A DNA stretch of 64,000 bases from Flaveria trinervia (Eukaryota > Streptophyta > Magnoliopsida > Asterales > Asteraceae): assembly GCA_025506515.1 (NCBI GenBank), contig CM046454.1:61412478-61476477 (forward strand), given 5' to 3'. The translations under genes and the position numbers were made by a program. Every line of letters starts with the position of its first letter. Positions within the stretch are counted from its first letter, which is position 1. Below are positions 1 through 10,542 of the stretch, piece after piece. A model generated the notes under the pieces. It saw only the letters and a list, made by a program, of their open reading frames with translations, had not been told where the DNA came from and searched no databases.

Positions 1-620
1 AAGAGAAAGTTTTCTACAAAAAGAAGGTTTTTATTCATGCACAAGCTTCCCGTACAAGGAAATTAGGTCAACATTCCTTTTATAAGGAATGTGACATCAG
101 CTGACATCACTTGATAGTGACATCTAACTGATTTAGGCAAACAACTGAAAGTAAACTAAACTACTGAAGATGTCCACAACAACTGAGAACACCTTCACTA
201 AAAGCTAAGTATAAGCTAACATTACAACTACTGAAGTTATAACATCTGAAGTGTAAGAACTTTAGATGTTTTACATAATATAAAACTAATGATTACAAAC
301 TACTGAAATGTAAACCATCACAACTACTGAAGAGAACTACTTCAGCTATTGTGACAACTTCTGAGAACTTGGTCTTCAGACTTTGTCTTCAGTAGTTGTC
401 TTTAGACTTTGTCGTCAGACTTTGTCTTCAGTTGTTGTCTTCAGACTTTCTCTTCAGACTTTGTCTTTAGACTTTGTCTTCAGACTTTGTCTTCAGACTT
501 TGTCTTCAGCAGTTGTCTTCAGACTTTGTCTTCAGTTGTTGTAGACCATTTCAGTTGTTTTGATGTCTGTGGGACTTAAAGGTTTTTCTGATCTGGCTCA
601 TTGGTTCTTTTGGTCCAACA
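1..620 (-). mobile_element. Element E: LTR of a B-family Ty1/copia element, cut by the window edge
   Basis: Read on the minus strand, this is the same LTR as those at 48822-50390 and 60611-61364. It starts with TGTTGGACCAAAAGAACC (ending at 620), then has a GTCTGAAGAC word array, a TGATGTCA-type motif and a TATA-like block near 80. The last ~130 bp of the LTR lie left of the window. Whether it is a solo LTR or the end of a full element extending leftward cannot be told. It lies inside the 5' LTR of element D: sequence resumes at 621 exactly where the D 3' LTR continues (13762). The five bases GTTTA at 621-625 would be one copy of its target duplication. Confidence 0.88.
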
Positions 621-1272
621 GTTTACTATTTCATTAATGAGCTGTTTAACACATATTGAATTGATTATATAGGTTTGTAGTTGTTTGAACTAATATAAAT
701 AATGTAATAATATTGAATACGTTCAAACTTAAAGATGAAGTTCTCATGCGTCCGAATGGACCATGCGCCCCAACAGTGGTCATGCGTCTGAATGGACCAT
801 GCGCCCCCACAGTGGTCATGCGCACGAATGGCCATGCGACTAAGTGTCCATGCGTCTAAATGGTCCATACGCCTGAATAACTTCATGCGAATGACTCAGT
901 CGCACAACTGAACACTCTGTCGTGCGGATGGATCAACCGCATGGCTCAATCGCACGACTGAACCATGCTAATGGTTCAGTCGCCCAAATGAGAAACCTAA
1001 ACCTATAAATACCACCTAATTCATGGAAAAACGTAAGCATTAAACACACTTCGGCTCCAGACGTACCCTAGCCGTCCAGAGACTAAGATCATCCTCCAAG
1101 TTCATAGATCGTAGTAGATCGATTCCTAATCGATTTTTAACGTTAGATCAATACATAATTGTTTCTACATGCGTTCTCACTTATTGGATCGCCAATCAAA
1201 TAGGATTCCGCACTATTTGATTCGGTTTACATGGTAATTAGTTAGTACATCGTCCCGTACACGATCCTAACA
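621..1272 (+). repeat. Element D 5' LTR (left end displaced by element E)
   Basis: It aligns with 13762-14419 of the 3' LTR over its full remaining length, with scattered substitutions and a few small gaps. It ends in CCTAACA at 1272, two bases before the primer binding site. It holds the TCGCACGA word array (about 735-1000) directly upstream of the TATA box at 1004-1011. Confidence 0.9.
1004..1011 (+). promoter_or_regulatory. TATA box of D 5' LTR
   Basis: TATAAATA follows the palindromic word array, about 260 bp before the LTR end. The same octamer is at 14147-14154 in the 3' LTR. Confidence 0.6.
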
Positions 1273-1274
1273 AG

Positions 1275-1287
1275 TGGTATAAGAGCC
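1275..1287 (+). other. Primer binding site of D
   Basis: TGGTATAAGAGCC lies two bases after the LTR end. It differs by one base from the plant Ty1/copia consensus TGGTATCAGAGCC, which is complementary to the 3' end of initiator tRNA-Met. Confidence 0.85.
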
Positions 1288-1489
1288 TTGGCTCTTGATT
1301 GCGTGTGATTCAATCGTTTTTTATATGAAAATTGTGTTTTTTCACTAAACACAATCTTTTTGTGTCAAATGGTGTCTTAGACGTCTCTTGGTCATAAAGT
1401 TCAGTTTTACCGGCATACGACAATTAGGGTTAGTGAAAATTCGAGTTTTTGCGGCCAAACCACGTTAAACCTAGAAATTTTCGAATTCC

Positions 1490-1740
1490 AGTAGCCTCAG
1501 TCGCACGATTGACTCAATCGCATACCCCATACGCACGATTGGACTCATTCGTACTTCCATTCTTACGACTGAGAACTCTATTTGGACTGTTCAACCGCAT
1601 TAGTTCATTCGGCCGACTGACTTATCCGCATTAGTTCAATCGCACGATTGAACCATCCGCATCAGTTCAGTCACACGATTGAACCATCCGCATAGTTCCA
1701 TCGCCCGAATAGTTCAATCGCCTTCCTTCATTCGCACACA
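1490..1740 (+). repeat. Palindromic word array in the D 5' leader
   Basis: Repeats of TCGCACGA-type words occur between the PBS and the gag ATG, including a perfect CAATCGCACGATTG at 1637-1650. Related words ATCCGCAT and TCGCCCGAAT are interspersed. The same vocabulary occurs in the D LTR and in the spacer at 9625-9905 and 10275-10495. Confidence 0.75.
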
Positions 1741-1775
1741 TAAAATAGTTAGTTTTAAAATTAAAGTTAAGTGAA

Positions 1776-3746
1776 ATGGAGGACCAGTTTTCAGCATACA
1801 CAGCAGGTAGAGACACACGTATACAGAACCTACTGCTATTGGAGAATGAAGTGGGTAATCATAATAAACCCCCAAAGCTTATCACGTTAGACGAGTACCC
1901 ACAGTGGAAGCAACGTTTTGAAATCTACTTAAATGGAGTAGATACAAATCAGTAGGAGGCCATAGAGTCGGGGTACAACATGCCAGTAGGAGCTGACAGT
2001 GTCAAACTTACTTTAAGTGGCATGACTGATGCACAAAAGGTAAAACACAATGCTGAGAAGAAAGTCTATGCTTTGCTTACCCATTCTATTCCGAAGGATA
2101 TCTTCCATCAATACTCGGAATATACGCAAGCAAAGAAATTATGGTATGCATTGGAAAAGAGGTATGATGGGAATGCCTCACTCAAGGCTATTAAGGCCAA
2201 AGCTTTGAAGAAAGAGTTTGACATCTTCTCATCAATGGGAAAGGAAAGCCTGGACGACGTGATTGACAGATTCTACCACTTGATGAGTGAGATGCACACT
2301 CATGGAGTAACAACGTCGATGGAAGATAAAGTATCCAACTTTGCTGATGGACTACCAGAGAAATGGGCTTCCTTTGTTTCTAATCTCAGACAGAATGGGA
2401 TGCTCTAGAAGTTAGATGTAAATGACTTCATTCTAAAACTGAGAGGAGGAACTAAGGATGAAGTATTGAGCCTAAAAGGCCAACTATGATCAGAATCCGG
2501 CGCTTTACAACGCGACTCCTCAAGCCAAGACATCTGGAGCACCGCTGCAGACTGCCTTCGTGACAGCTCATCTGGTCCAGCGCAAACATCTACTTCAGGT
2601 TCCGAGCCGTCAGGGTCGTTTAGTACCCATTCTATTATACTTGAAGCCAAGGCAGCAAAATTGAAGACCGATAACTTCGGTAACGTGACTGTTGAGGTGG
2701 CCAGAGAACACATGGACCTCTTAGCTGCAGTAGTCCACTCCTATGATGGACTAATTGCTGGAAAGATAGGAAATTGCCACTTGGATGATGAGGATTACAA
2801 GCAGGTGGATGAGACTGAGTTGGAACGGATGGACAATATGGGCCTTAGCGAGTGCTGTCCGCCGAGCTAAGAAGTTTGTCAAGAAGACCAGACAGAACTT
2901 GGTTGCAACTAAGGACACAACCTTTGGCTTCGATTAATCAAAGGTGACCTGTTTCAACTGTGGTGAGAAAGGGCACTTCAAATAGGAGTGCGTGAAGCCA
3001 AAGAAGACTGGCAATAGGAATCCTTTCTCCACCTTCAATCGTCAGGAGAAACCCACTAGCAGTCCTACTTCATCTAGCAAGGATCCTAAAGCCTTGACTA
3101 CTAACTAAGATGAAGGACAGGACTGGAGCTTTCGGTTTGTCTCACCGGGAGAATCCAACATAGCTAGCGTGGAGGATATAGATGACGATTCCACCAGTGA
3201 GGGAGATATAGCAGTAGAGCTCGTGATGTCCAATTCTGAAGACACTGCACCGGTGGTCAACCACTTGCCTAAAGAAGTAGAATCTGTAACAACGTCAGAA
3301 TCACCAGAACCCGAGACAACAGACTCGGCACTCATGGCTGACTCATCACCACCATCTCATGTAAGTACCACTGACCAGTTGTTTAATAATCATGCTTGTT
3401 CTGACTGTAATAAATTTAGGAAAAGCATTGATTCTAAATTTGCTAGGTTATTAGATCATAATGATAACTTAGTAAAGGACCTAGAACTATGCACTGAGGC
3501 AAACAAAGTTTTAAACAAATGAGCATAGTTATAAAAAAAATAGACCTTTTGAACAAACAGCTTAGGGAAACAGAAGTCGTAGCCTTTAACCAAGCTAATG
3601 ACATTAGGTACTATCTTAACTCCTTAGAGGACACTAAGAAGCAAAAAGCAGTTTTAGAAGTAGAAGTTAATTCGTTAAAGCAAAAACTGCATAGTTGGAG
3701 AAGTTCATCTCATATTGTCCAACACTTAGTGAGAGAGGAGATATAA
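1776..3746 (+). pseudogene. gag: D gag (UBN2-type capsid, zinc knuckle, coiled coil), broken
   Basis: The start is placed at ATG 1776, the first ATG after the leader; the reading includes QWKQRFEIYLNG, typical of copia Gag N-termini. A stop lies near 1952, then 1980-2408 is open with the UBN2-like stretch KKLWYALEKRYDGNASLKAI, then another stop and a frameshift. The nucleocapsid CCHC knuckle CFNCGEKGHFK-EC is at 2950-2991, with a stop just before the Glu. An acidic Ser/Thr-rich linker (3169-3518) and a Leu/Lys coiled coil (3519-3746) follow. Gag would package the RNA in cytoplasmic virus-like particles. At least four stops or frameshifts make it non-functional. Confidence 0.85.
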
Positions 3747-4595
3747 CAGGAGGGATTGGGATACAAAGTGGTTCCACCACCACCTGAGACCTTGATAAAA
3801 CCCAAAAGTAACCAATTAATAATAACCCCATCAAGGATCATGTGTTTCCACTACTCTTGTTAGTGACCCAAATTCCACAAGTAAATCAACTGAATCTGGA
3901 GCCAAACAAAAGGAGGCCACTTCAAAGTCAAAAGGCAAAATGCATTGTGTCAACCTGGAAAAGAGTTTGAAAAAGTTAACATTAAATCTGGTTTAAACAA
4001 AGTCAAATCAGAACCTAAAAGGACATTAGCGTTAATAAATCAGGTGAATCATGTCAAAGTCCAGGAAAACAAAATGTAAAAGATGTAAAAACCAGGTAAA
4101 GCAGTTAAATTTGTAAAACCAGACTATACATCTAACCAAGAAGTGTCTAAGTCCAAACAGGATAAGGTCACCCGTGTGTCACCTACATCTCCATAAAAAC
4201 AATAAATCGTAAAGTTGAAAGCAAATCCTGCTACAATTGTAGAGAGTACGGACACATTGCGTCTCACTATCCTTATTATCAGACACCGAGGAAGAAAGTT
4301 GAACTTTCTGAACCAAAACCTAGCTCTTTGAAGAGGAACTCAGTGACGCCTCCTAAAAGAGATAGGGAACACAAAGTACAACCCATCGGCCAGTCGTTTG
4401 TTATCACAAACAGGCCTTACACAAATCTGGCTTATGGAAGGAAAAATCCTCCTTAGTATCTGAAAATGAGAACAAATAGACATTTGAGCTTCCCTCACCC
4501 TCAAAAGGTCAATGGGTTGAGTTTATGATGTGTGATGCCTCGAGGAGAGCCAAGCCAGTAAAGGCTTGGGTTCCTAACCTGAACTAATATTTTCA
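3747..4595 (+). pseudogene. D gag-pol linker with second, defective zinc knuckle
   Basis: This Lys-rich, low-complexity coding remnant joins Gag to protease. Around 4231-4275 a second knuckle-like motif, CYNCREYGHIASHY, has Tyr where the last Cys should be. B has an intact second knuckle at the matching place (CEICGLFNHLTVEC), so the module is ancestral to these families. Several stops occur. No other domain is recognisable. Confidence 0.6.
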
Positions 4596-7500
4596 TTGAA
4601 TGTGCAGGGTGTTCGCTATAGTGCTGAAACTAACACGTGGATTGTAGATAGCGGAGCATCCAGGCACATGGGGGGGGACAGGGCTTTTTTATCAAACGTC
4701 AAACAAATCAAAGGAGGGCATGTTTCATTCGCTGGAAACAAAGGTGGGTACATCACAGCTCAAGGGGAAGTGGGAAATCAGAAAGTGAAGTTTGACAAGG
4801 TAAACTATGTCCAACAACTTCAGAATAACCTAGTTTCTCTGCTTCTTAAATTTGTGATAAAGACTTCAAGGTAGTGTTTGACAATAAAAAGTGCTATGTT
4901 CTGAAGAAGGACTACGTAATCCCAGAGGATCAAGTATTAATGTCTGCCTCAAGATATAAGGACCTGTATGTCTTGGATATATCGAAGGCCTCCACAACAG
5001 ATCATGAAGTTCAGTGCTTCTTATCAAAAGCTACTGAGAAGGAATCCATCTCCTGGCATAGGAGAATGGGACACATTAATCCACGAAAGATGAATCACTT
5101 GATCCAGAATGATCTAGTGAGAGGAGCTAACGTCAAAAATTTCCAACTTCCGGATTTCTGTGTTGCATGCAAGAAGGGCAAACCGACGAAGAAGGCTCAT
5201 AAGGAAAAGAAAGTTCACTCTATCGAACTTCCTCTTGAATTTCTTCACATGGATCTGTTTGGTCCAGTCAGTACAAGAAGCATTGCAGGTGACTTGTACT
5301 GCTATGTAGTTACTGATGACTACTCAAGATTCACTTGGGTGATGTTTCTAAAATCCAAATCAGAAACATTTGAGTCATTCAAAGAGTTAGTAACTACTCT
5401 GGAGTCCCTATACAAGCTGAAGGAACGTCAAGTGCGCTCAGACAACGGAACCGAGTTCAAGAATCAATGGATGGGGCTTACTGCAAGGAAAAGGGAATTG
5501 TGCATCAATTTACCTCTGCCTACACTCCTCAGATGATGGTGTTGCTGAACGGAAGAATCACAGCTTGATAGAGACCGCACAGACTATGCTAGCAGACTCG
5601 AAAATGCCTATTCAATTCTGTAATGAGGCAGTTGCAAATGCATGTTATACACTAAATAGAGTTCTGGTAGTAAAACACCATGGAAAGATGTGCTACGAGT
5701 TACTACAATAACGTAAACCTAACTTAGAGTATCTTGAGCCGTTTGGCGCTCCGTGCACCCTGCTGAAGAAGAATCAGGAGGGAAAATTCAGCGAGAAGGC
5801 TGATGAAGGGATCTTTCTAGGATACAACATACCGAACAAGAGAGTTTACAACAACTCATTGGTCAAGTAGAAGTGTGGTGTAACGTAGATGTTCAGAGAT
5901 ACACCACACCACCTGCAAGAAAAGGACCCGCCTTCTTCTTCGACTATGATGGATTCTTCAAATCCTTCAACATCCCACTTTCCACTTCTGACGACGAATT
6001 GGCAACCAAGATGATGTATGATGTCCTGAACCCACCAACTCCAGATTCAACATCATCTGGTTCACAAGATAGCTCATCTAACACCTTTGGGGGAGCACTT
6101 GATGATAGTGATTCCTCCTCTGATGAAGAAGCTATGGAGATTGATCAAAAAACCAGGAGGAACAGGTTCCTATTCCTGCAAGTCCACAAGCATCTGACGT
6201 TGATGCTTCTGAATCTTCGAAACCTCAGACTCCTACTGCCTTAGATACTAAACCAAATGTTCATAATCTGGATTCTGAGGTAGTTGTTCCAACAACCCCT
6301 AGATCACGCCTAAATGTCTATCATCTTTTGGATAATATCATTGGGGATGTGAGGTCAGGTGTTCAGACCAAAAATCAGCTGTACTCAGCTGATTATGCCT
6401 CGGTAATGGAAAAGGGATACCTTCACGATGGTGCATATCGTTGCTTTGTGTCTCAGTTTGAGCCAATGTATGTTAGTGAAGCCCTGAATGATGAGGCATG
6501 GGTGAGTGCCATGCAAGAAGAACTTCTTCAGTTCAAGAAGCTAGGTGTATGGACTCTGGTGGATAGACCTAAAGGTGCTAAGGTCATTGGCATAAAATGG
6601 GTCTTGAAATGCAAGAAAGATTATCAAGTGTGATTATCAGAAACAAGGCCAGACTTGTTGTTCAAGGATTTCGACAAGTCGAGGGCATAGACTAGAATGA
6701 AGTGTTTGCACCCGTGGCAAGAATGGAAGCAATCCGTATCTTCCTTGCCTATGCATCATACATGAAGATTAAAGTTTATCAACTTGATGTGAAGAGTGCT
6801 TTCCTTCATGGTGAAATTAGAGAGACAGTGTACGTTAGTCAACCGAGGATTTGAGGATCCATATCATCGGGATAGAGTTTACAAACTCGACAGGGCTTTA
6901 TACGGCTTCATCAAGCTCCGAGGGCCTGGTATGAGAAACTCTCAACTCATCTTGTGAAATACGGTTTTCGCAGAGGAGTCATTGACTGCACATTGTTTAT
7001 CAAGAGAAAGATAGGGATTTACTGCTGGTACAAATCTATGTTGATGACATAATCTTTGGTTCCAAGAACGAAGAATTATGTAAAGAGTTTGAAGCAGTAA
7101 TGAAGGTGGAGTTTGAGATGAGTGCCATGGGAGAGATGAAATTCTTTCTCGGGTTACAGGTGGATCCGACACCAAAAGGGATTTTCCTACATCAGACCAA
7201 GTATGTAGGAGATATCCTCAGTCGGTTTGACATGGAAAATGCTTCTGTAGCCGGAACTCCACTTGCTACAAACCATGATGTAGCACCCGACGAAAATGGT
7301 GATTTGATCGATGCCACTATGTACCAAGGTATGATTGGATCTCTCATGTACCTCACCGCCGCAAGACCTGATATCATGTACGCGACGTGCTTATGTTCAA
7401 GATATCAGGCAAAGCCAAAAGTTAACCATCTGATTGGGGTCAAGAGGATATTTCATTATCTGAAGGGTACACCAACACTTGGGTTGTGGTATCCTCATGC

Positions 7501-8008
7501 TGATGACTTTGAGCTTACGACGTATAGCGACTCGGATTATGGCGGCTGCAAGATGAATTACAAGTCTACCTTAGTAGGGTATCAGTTCTTTGGGAGAAGA
7601 TTAGTAACCTGGCAGTGTAAGAAGCAGACCTCGGTTGCATTGTCAACTTGTGAAGCCGAATACGTTGCTGCTGCAAGTTGCTATTCATAAATCATATGGA
7701 TTCAACCACAAATGCGGGATTACAGATTGAAATCCTCTTTTACTCCTATCTTTGTTGATAACTCTGCTACAATTGCAGTCACTAAAAACCCGGTTCAACA
7801 TCCAAAGGCCAAACACATCGGAATTAAATATCACTTTATACGTGATTGTTTTGAAAAGAACCTAATCGATGTGGTAAAAATAAACACTGATTTTCAACAC
7901 GCTGACCTCTATACAAAAGCTTTTAACAAACCACGTTTTCTATATCTATTAGAGGTCAACATCGTTAAAAAGAAAAGTGAGGTTATTTATGAAGATGTCC
8001 ATGTGTAG
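4596..8008 (+). pseudogene. pol: D pol: protease, integrase, reverse transcriptase, RNase H (broken)
   Basis: Protease (4596-4874) has the active-site motif WIVDSGASRHM. The GAG-pre-integrase/zinc segment has WHRRMGHI and CVACKKGK (about 5060-5190). The integrase core has HMDLFGP and VRSDNGTEFKN; the third catalytic residue (GVAERKNHS) is read only after a frameshift near 5520. RT has RNKARLVVQGF (about 6640), QLDVKSAFLHG (about 6780) and YVDDIIFGS starting at 7037. The RNase H half (7100-8008) has YSDSDYGGCK and CEAEYVAAASC; a stop at 7688 splits it. At least six frame lesions are visible. Known role: processing, integration and cDNA synthesis of the element. Confidence 0.9.
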
Positions 8009-9407
8009 TTCGATGCATATTGTAATTATCCATTTATGTTTAAAATTTTCATTTTATTTTTTTAATTTTAAGTAGTTTAATTAAAATTAGTATTACTTCT
8101 TTGCCTATTAAAATTCTAAAAATGCTAATCCTTTATGATTTTAGAATTTTAGGGGGAGAATAGGTTTAGGCAATAATATAAAAAAAATGAGGGAGGAGGA
8201 GAGGTTTGCTTATAAACACAAGATCATATGTGTGATACTAATTCAATCTCTGGAAAATGATAGTACACAGGTACAAATCACTTGGGTCTTTAAAAAATTA
8301 AATAAAATAAGATGCGAAGTTCGAAGTATAAGTCTGCGTAGTCTGAGCAATATAAAAGGAAAGATGATAGTAAAACTAGCTACTACTAAGGTAACACAAA
8401 GAAAGTAGATCGAGATGTTGCTAGACCACAAATGATATGTCGGTAGATTCAACACAATAGATGATTAGACCTTATTGGTGATTTCAAGATTAAACTAAAA
8501 TGTTTGACTAGCTGTGGGTAACACCTTATCCCTGGTTAACACAATCAACAAGATTCCAATAAGGGGTGACAAGCAAAATAAACGCCACGAATGTGTGCGT
8601 AAGACCAAGTATGAGCAAAAGCACATGAAAAAATGCAAAAGCAATCAAACTAAAACCTATGTTGTTGGTGAAATCTGTGCATAAAGATGAAAAATGCTTA
8701 AACAAGAAGAATGTTATGTGCCTCTCTGCTGTGCGGTGGCACTGACTTGAGGATAAGCATAACTATATATTCTAGACTTTTTTGTTGTTTGCCGCCTCTC
8801 TGTTGTGTGATTGCACTGACCTGAGGCTTGGCTTCTCTCTGAAAGTTCTAAGAATAGTGTCTTCTTGAAAACTACCCTGAGACCACTCAAAATCTCCTGA
8901 GGAATGTTGATTACCATATAAGTGTGGGATCCACAAATGCCTGTTGAAATAATCAAACCTAAACCGTCACCAATCTGTGTCAAAAGTCCGTGTATGGATT
9001 TAAGAGGATCAGTATACTGACAATCACCGTGACTATAATTCTTGAAAGTCCAAATCAAGGTGGGATCTATTAGTACTAGTATGATTTCCTAAACTTGCTA
9101 ACAACTCTAGATGAAAAACAAGAATTGAGCATCAAAATGTGTTGAAAACATGTCCCAAATGATTTGACTTGCCTGTATGATTCCAGTTTGAATTGGTCCA
9201 GTTATGGTCAAAAGTAATTGAAGCTGCCTATTCCGGAACCGAATCCGTTACATATCTATCTTAGGATTTACACCTCACAAAAAAAGTCAAAACCAAGTTT
9301 AGTTTTGTATTTCTGTTTAAGTCTTTTATTTTTATTTCAATTTTGTAAATTTATTTTGTTAAACATCGGACTATGCCATGGAATTCAATAGGGGATTTAA
9401 TCACTCA
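8009..9407 (+). other. D spacer, first part: no gene seen
   Basis: The sequence is AT-rich after pol, with a PPT-like AGGGGGAGAA at about 8151-8160. A ~33-bp segment is imperfectly repeated (8718-8750 and 8791-8826, both with CTCTCTG.TGTG..G..GCACTGAC.TGAGG). A 114-codon minus-strand opening across this repeat has no recognisable domain, and I do not call it a gene. Confidence 0.5.
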
Positions 9408-9414
9408 AAAAGGG

Positions 9415-9544
9415 TCATGACTGAGGTGACCACACGGGATTTCAAATGTAAATGGGTCACGTCTAAGGTGAGAAGTGTTTTTAAAAGTATCACGTCTGAG
9501 GTGATCAAAAGTTTTCAAGATTAAAATGATCATGTCTAAGATGA
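9415..9544 (+). repeat. Four-unit TCACGTCTGAGGTGA palindrome array
   Basis: Units start at 9415, 9457, 9490 and 9530, each 15 bp with the form TCAY-GTCTRAG-RTGA (the first unit reads GACTGAG). Arms vary in concert: TCAC pairs with GTGA (9457, 9490) and TCAT with ATGA (9530). Confidence 0.75.
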
Positions 9545-9624
9545 TCGAGTGCTTAAAACGTCTAATCAAAAGTTAAAAGAAATTAAGTGCAAAATTGTCA
9601 TAAAGTCAAAACCATGAATATGGA

Positions 9625-9905
9625 CTAGTCGTACGATTGGAGGATACGAATGAGCCCAATGGCACGATTTACCCACACGTATGGGACATACGTGCGATTA
9701 GAGCATGAGCATGGATAAAATGACACGATTGGACGACTAAAATGAGCCAATCGCATGGATGAAGGTGACCGAATGACACAGTCGCACGACTGACTTCTAG
9801 TCGCACAACTGAAGGTGACCGACTGTCGCACGACTGACTTCAGTCACACGAATCAACTATGCGACTGGGATTAGTCGCACGACTGAAGGAAACCCTAGTA
9901 AAAAT
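9625..9905 (+). repeat. TCGCACGA palindromic word array in D spacer
   Basis: This dense array includes a perfect CAGTCGCACGACTG at 9779-9792 and many one-mismatch versions. It matches the word array that precedes the TATA box in the D LTR. A TATA-like TAAAAATA at 9899-9906 follows its end, as in the LTR. Confidence 0.8.
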
Positions 9906-9906
9906 A
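9899..9906 (+). promoter_or_regulatory. Possible internal promoter TATA of D
   Basis: TAAAAATA follows AAACCCTAG right after the word array, as TATAAATA follows AAACCTAAACC in the LTR. The match is weak, and the aORF start is 640 bp away. Confidence 0.25.
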
Positions 9907-10274
9907 GAGGGGGAGTCGGTCGCAGTCACTTATCACACCCAAATCGCCCCTAAATCGCATGAAGCACCGTTATTCTGCCCGATTTTCATTTGATCATTCT
10001 AGACCATTGATTATTGCATACTAACGAATTGTGGTTACTATACAGGTAATGTGCGGTGCAATCCATGAAAATGTCCATCGATTTATAACAAAATCGATGA
10101 ATTGAACCCTAAAAAGAACAGAGACTTAGTTTAACTAAGAAACTAATAAAACTCAATCCATTGTGAAATTAAAGATTATTAGGTGTTTTGTCGGTCAAAT
10201 GCGAGCCTAATGAGCCAAACCACGATGTCTAACATTAAAATTTGCTCAAAATCAAAATTTGAATGTAACAGCAG

Positions 10275-10495
10275 TCTGTCATGCGAATGGGCAACCAGAT
10301 GAACCTCTATCGCATGACTGAGATGAGCGAATGGCTAAATCGCACGACTGCCCCATGCGAATGAGCTCAGTTGCACAACTGGTTCAATCGCATGAAATAG
10401 CATTCGACTGACCCAGTCGCATGCTCAGTCGTACGAAAGAGCCCAACCGCATAACCAATTCTCAGTCGCACAGCTCATTCGCACGACAGAACAGA
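10275..10495 (+). repeat. Second TCGCACGA word array upstream of D aORF
   Basis: The words CAGTCGCATG, TCGCACGACTG, CAGTCGTACGA and CATTCGCACGACA are packed into about 220 bp, ending about 50 bp before the first ATG of the aORF region. Confidence 0.75.
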
Positions 10496-10542
10496 AGATG
10501 TCTAGTTAAATGACTCAACTTGTTCCACATTGACTTACACTA

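Noticed and set aside
8714..9058. 114-codon minus-strand frame in the D spacer
   Set aside because: It spans a local duplication, has no recognisable domain and opposes the element's coding strand.
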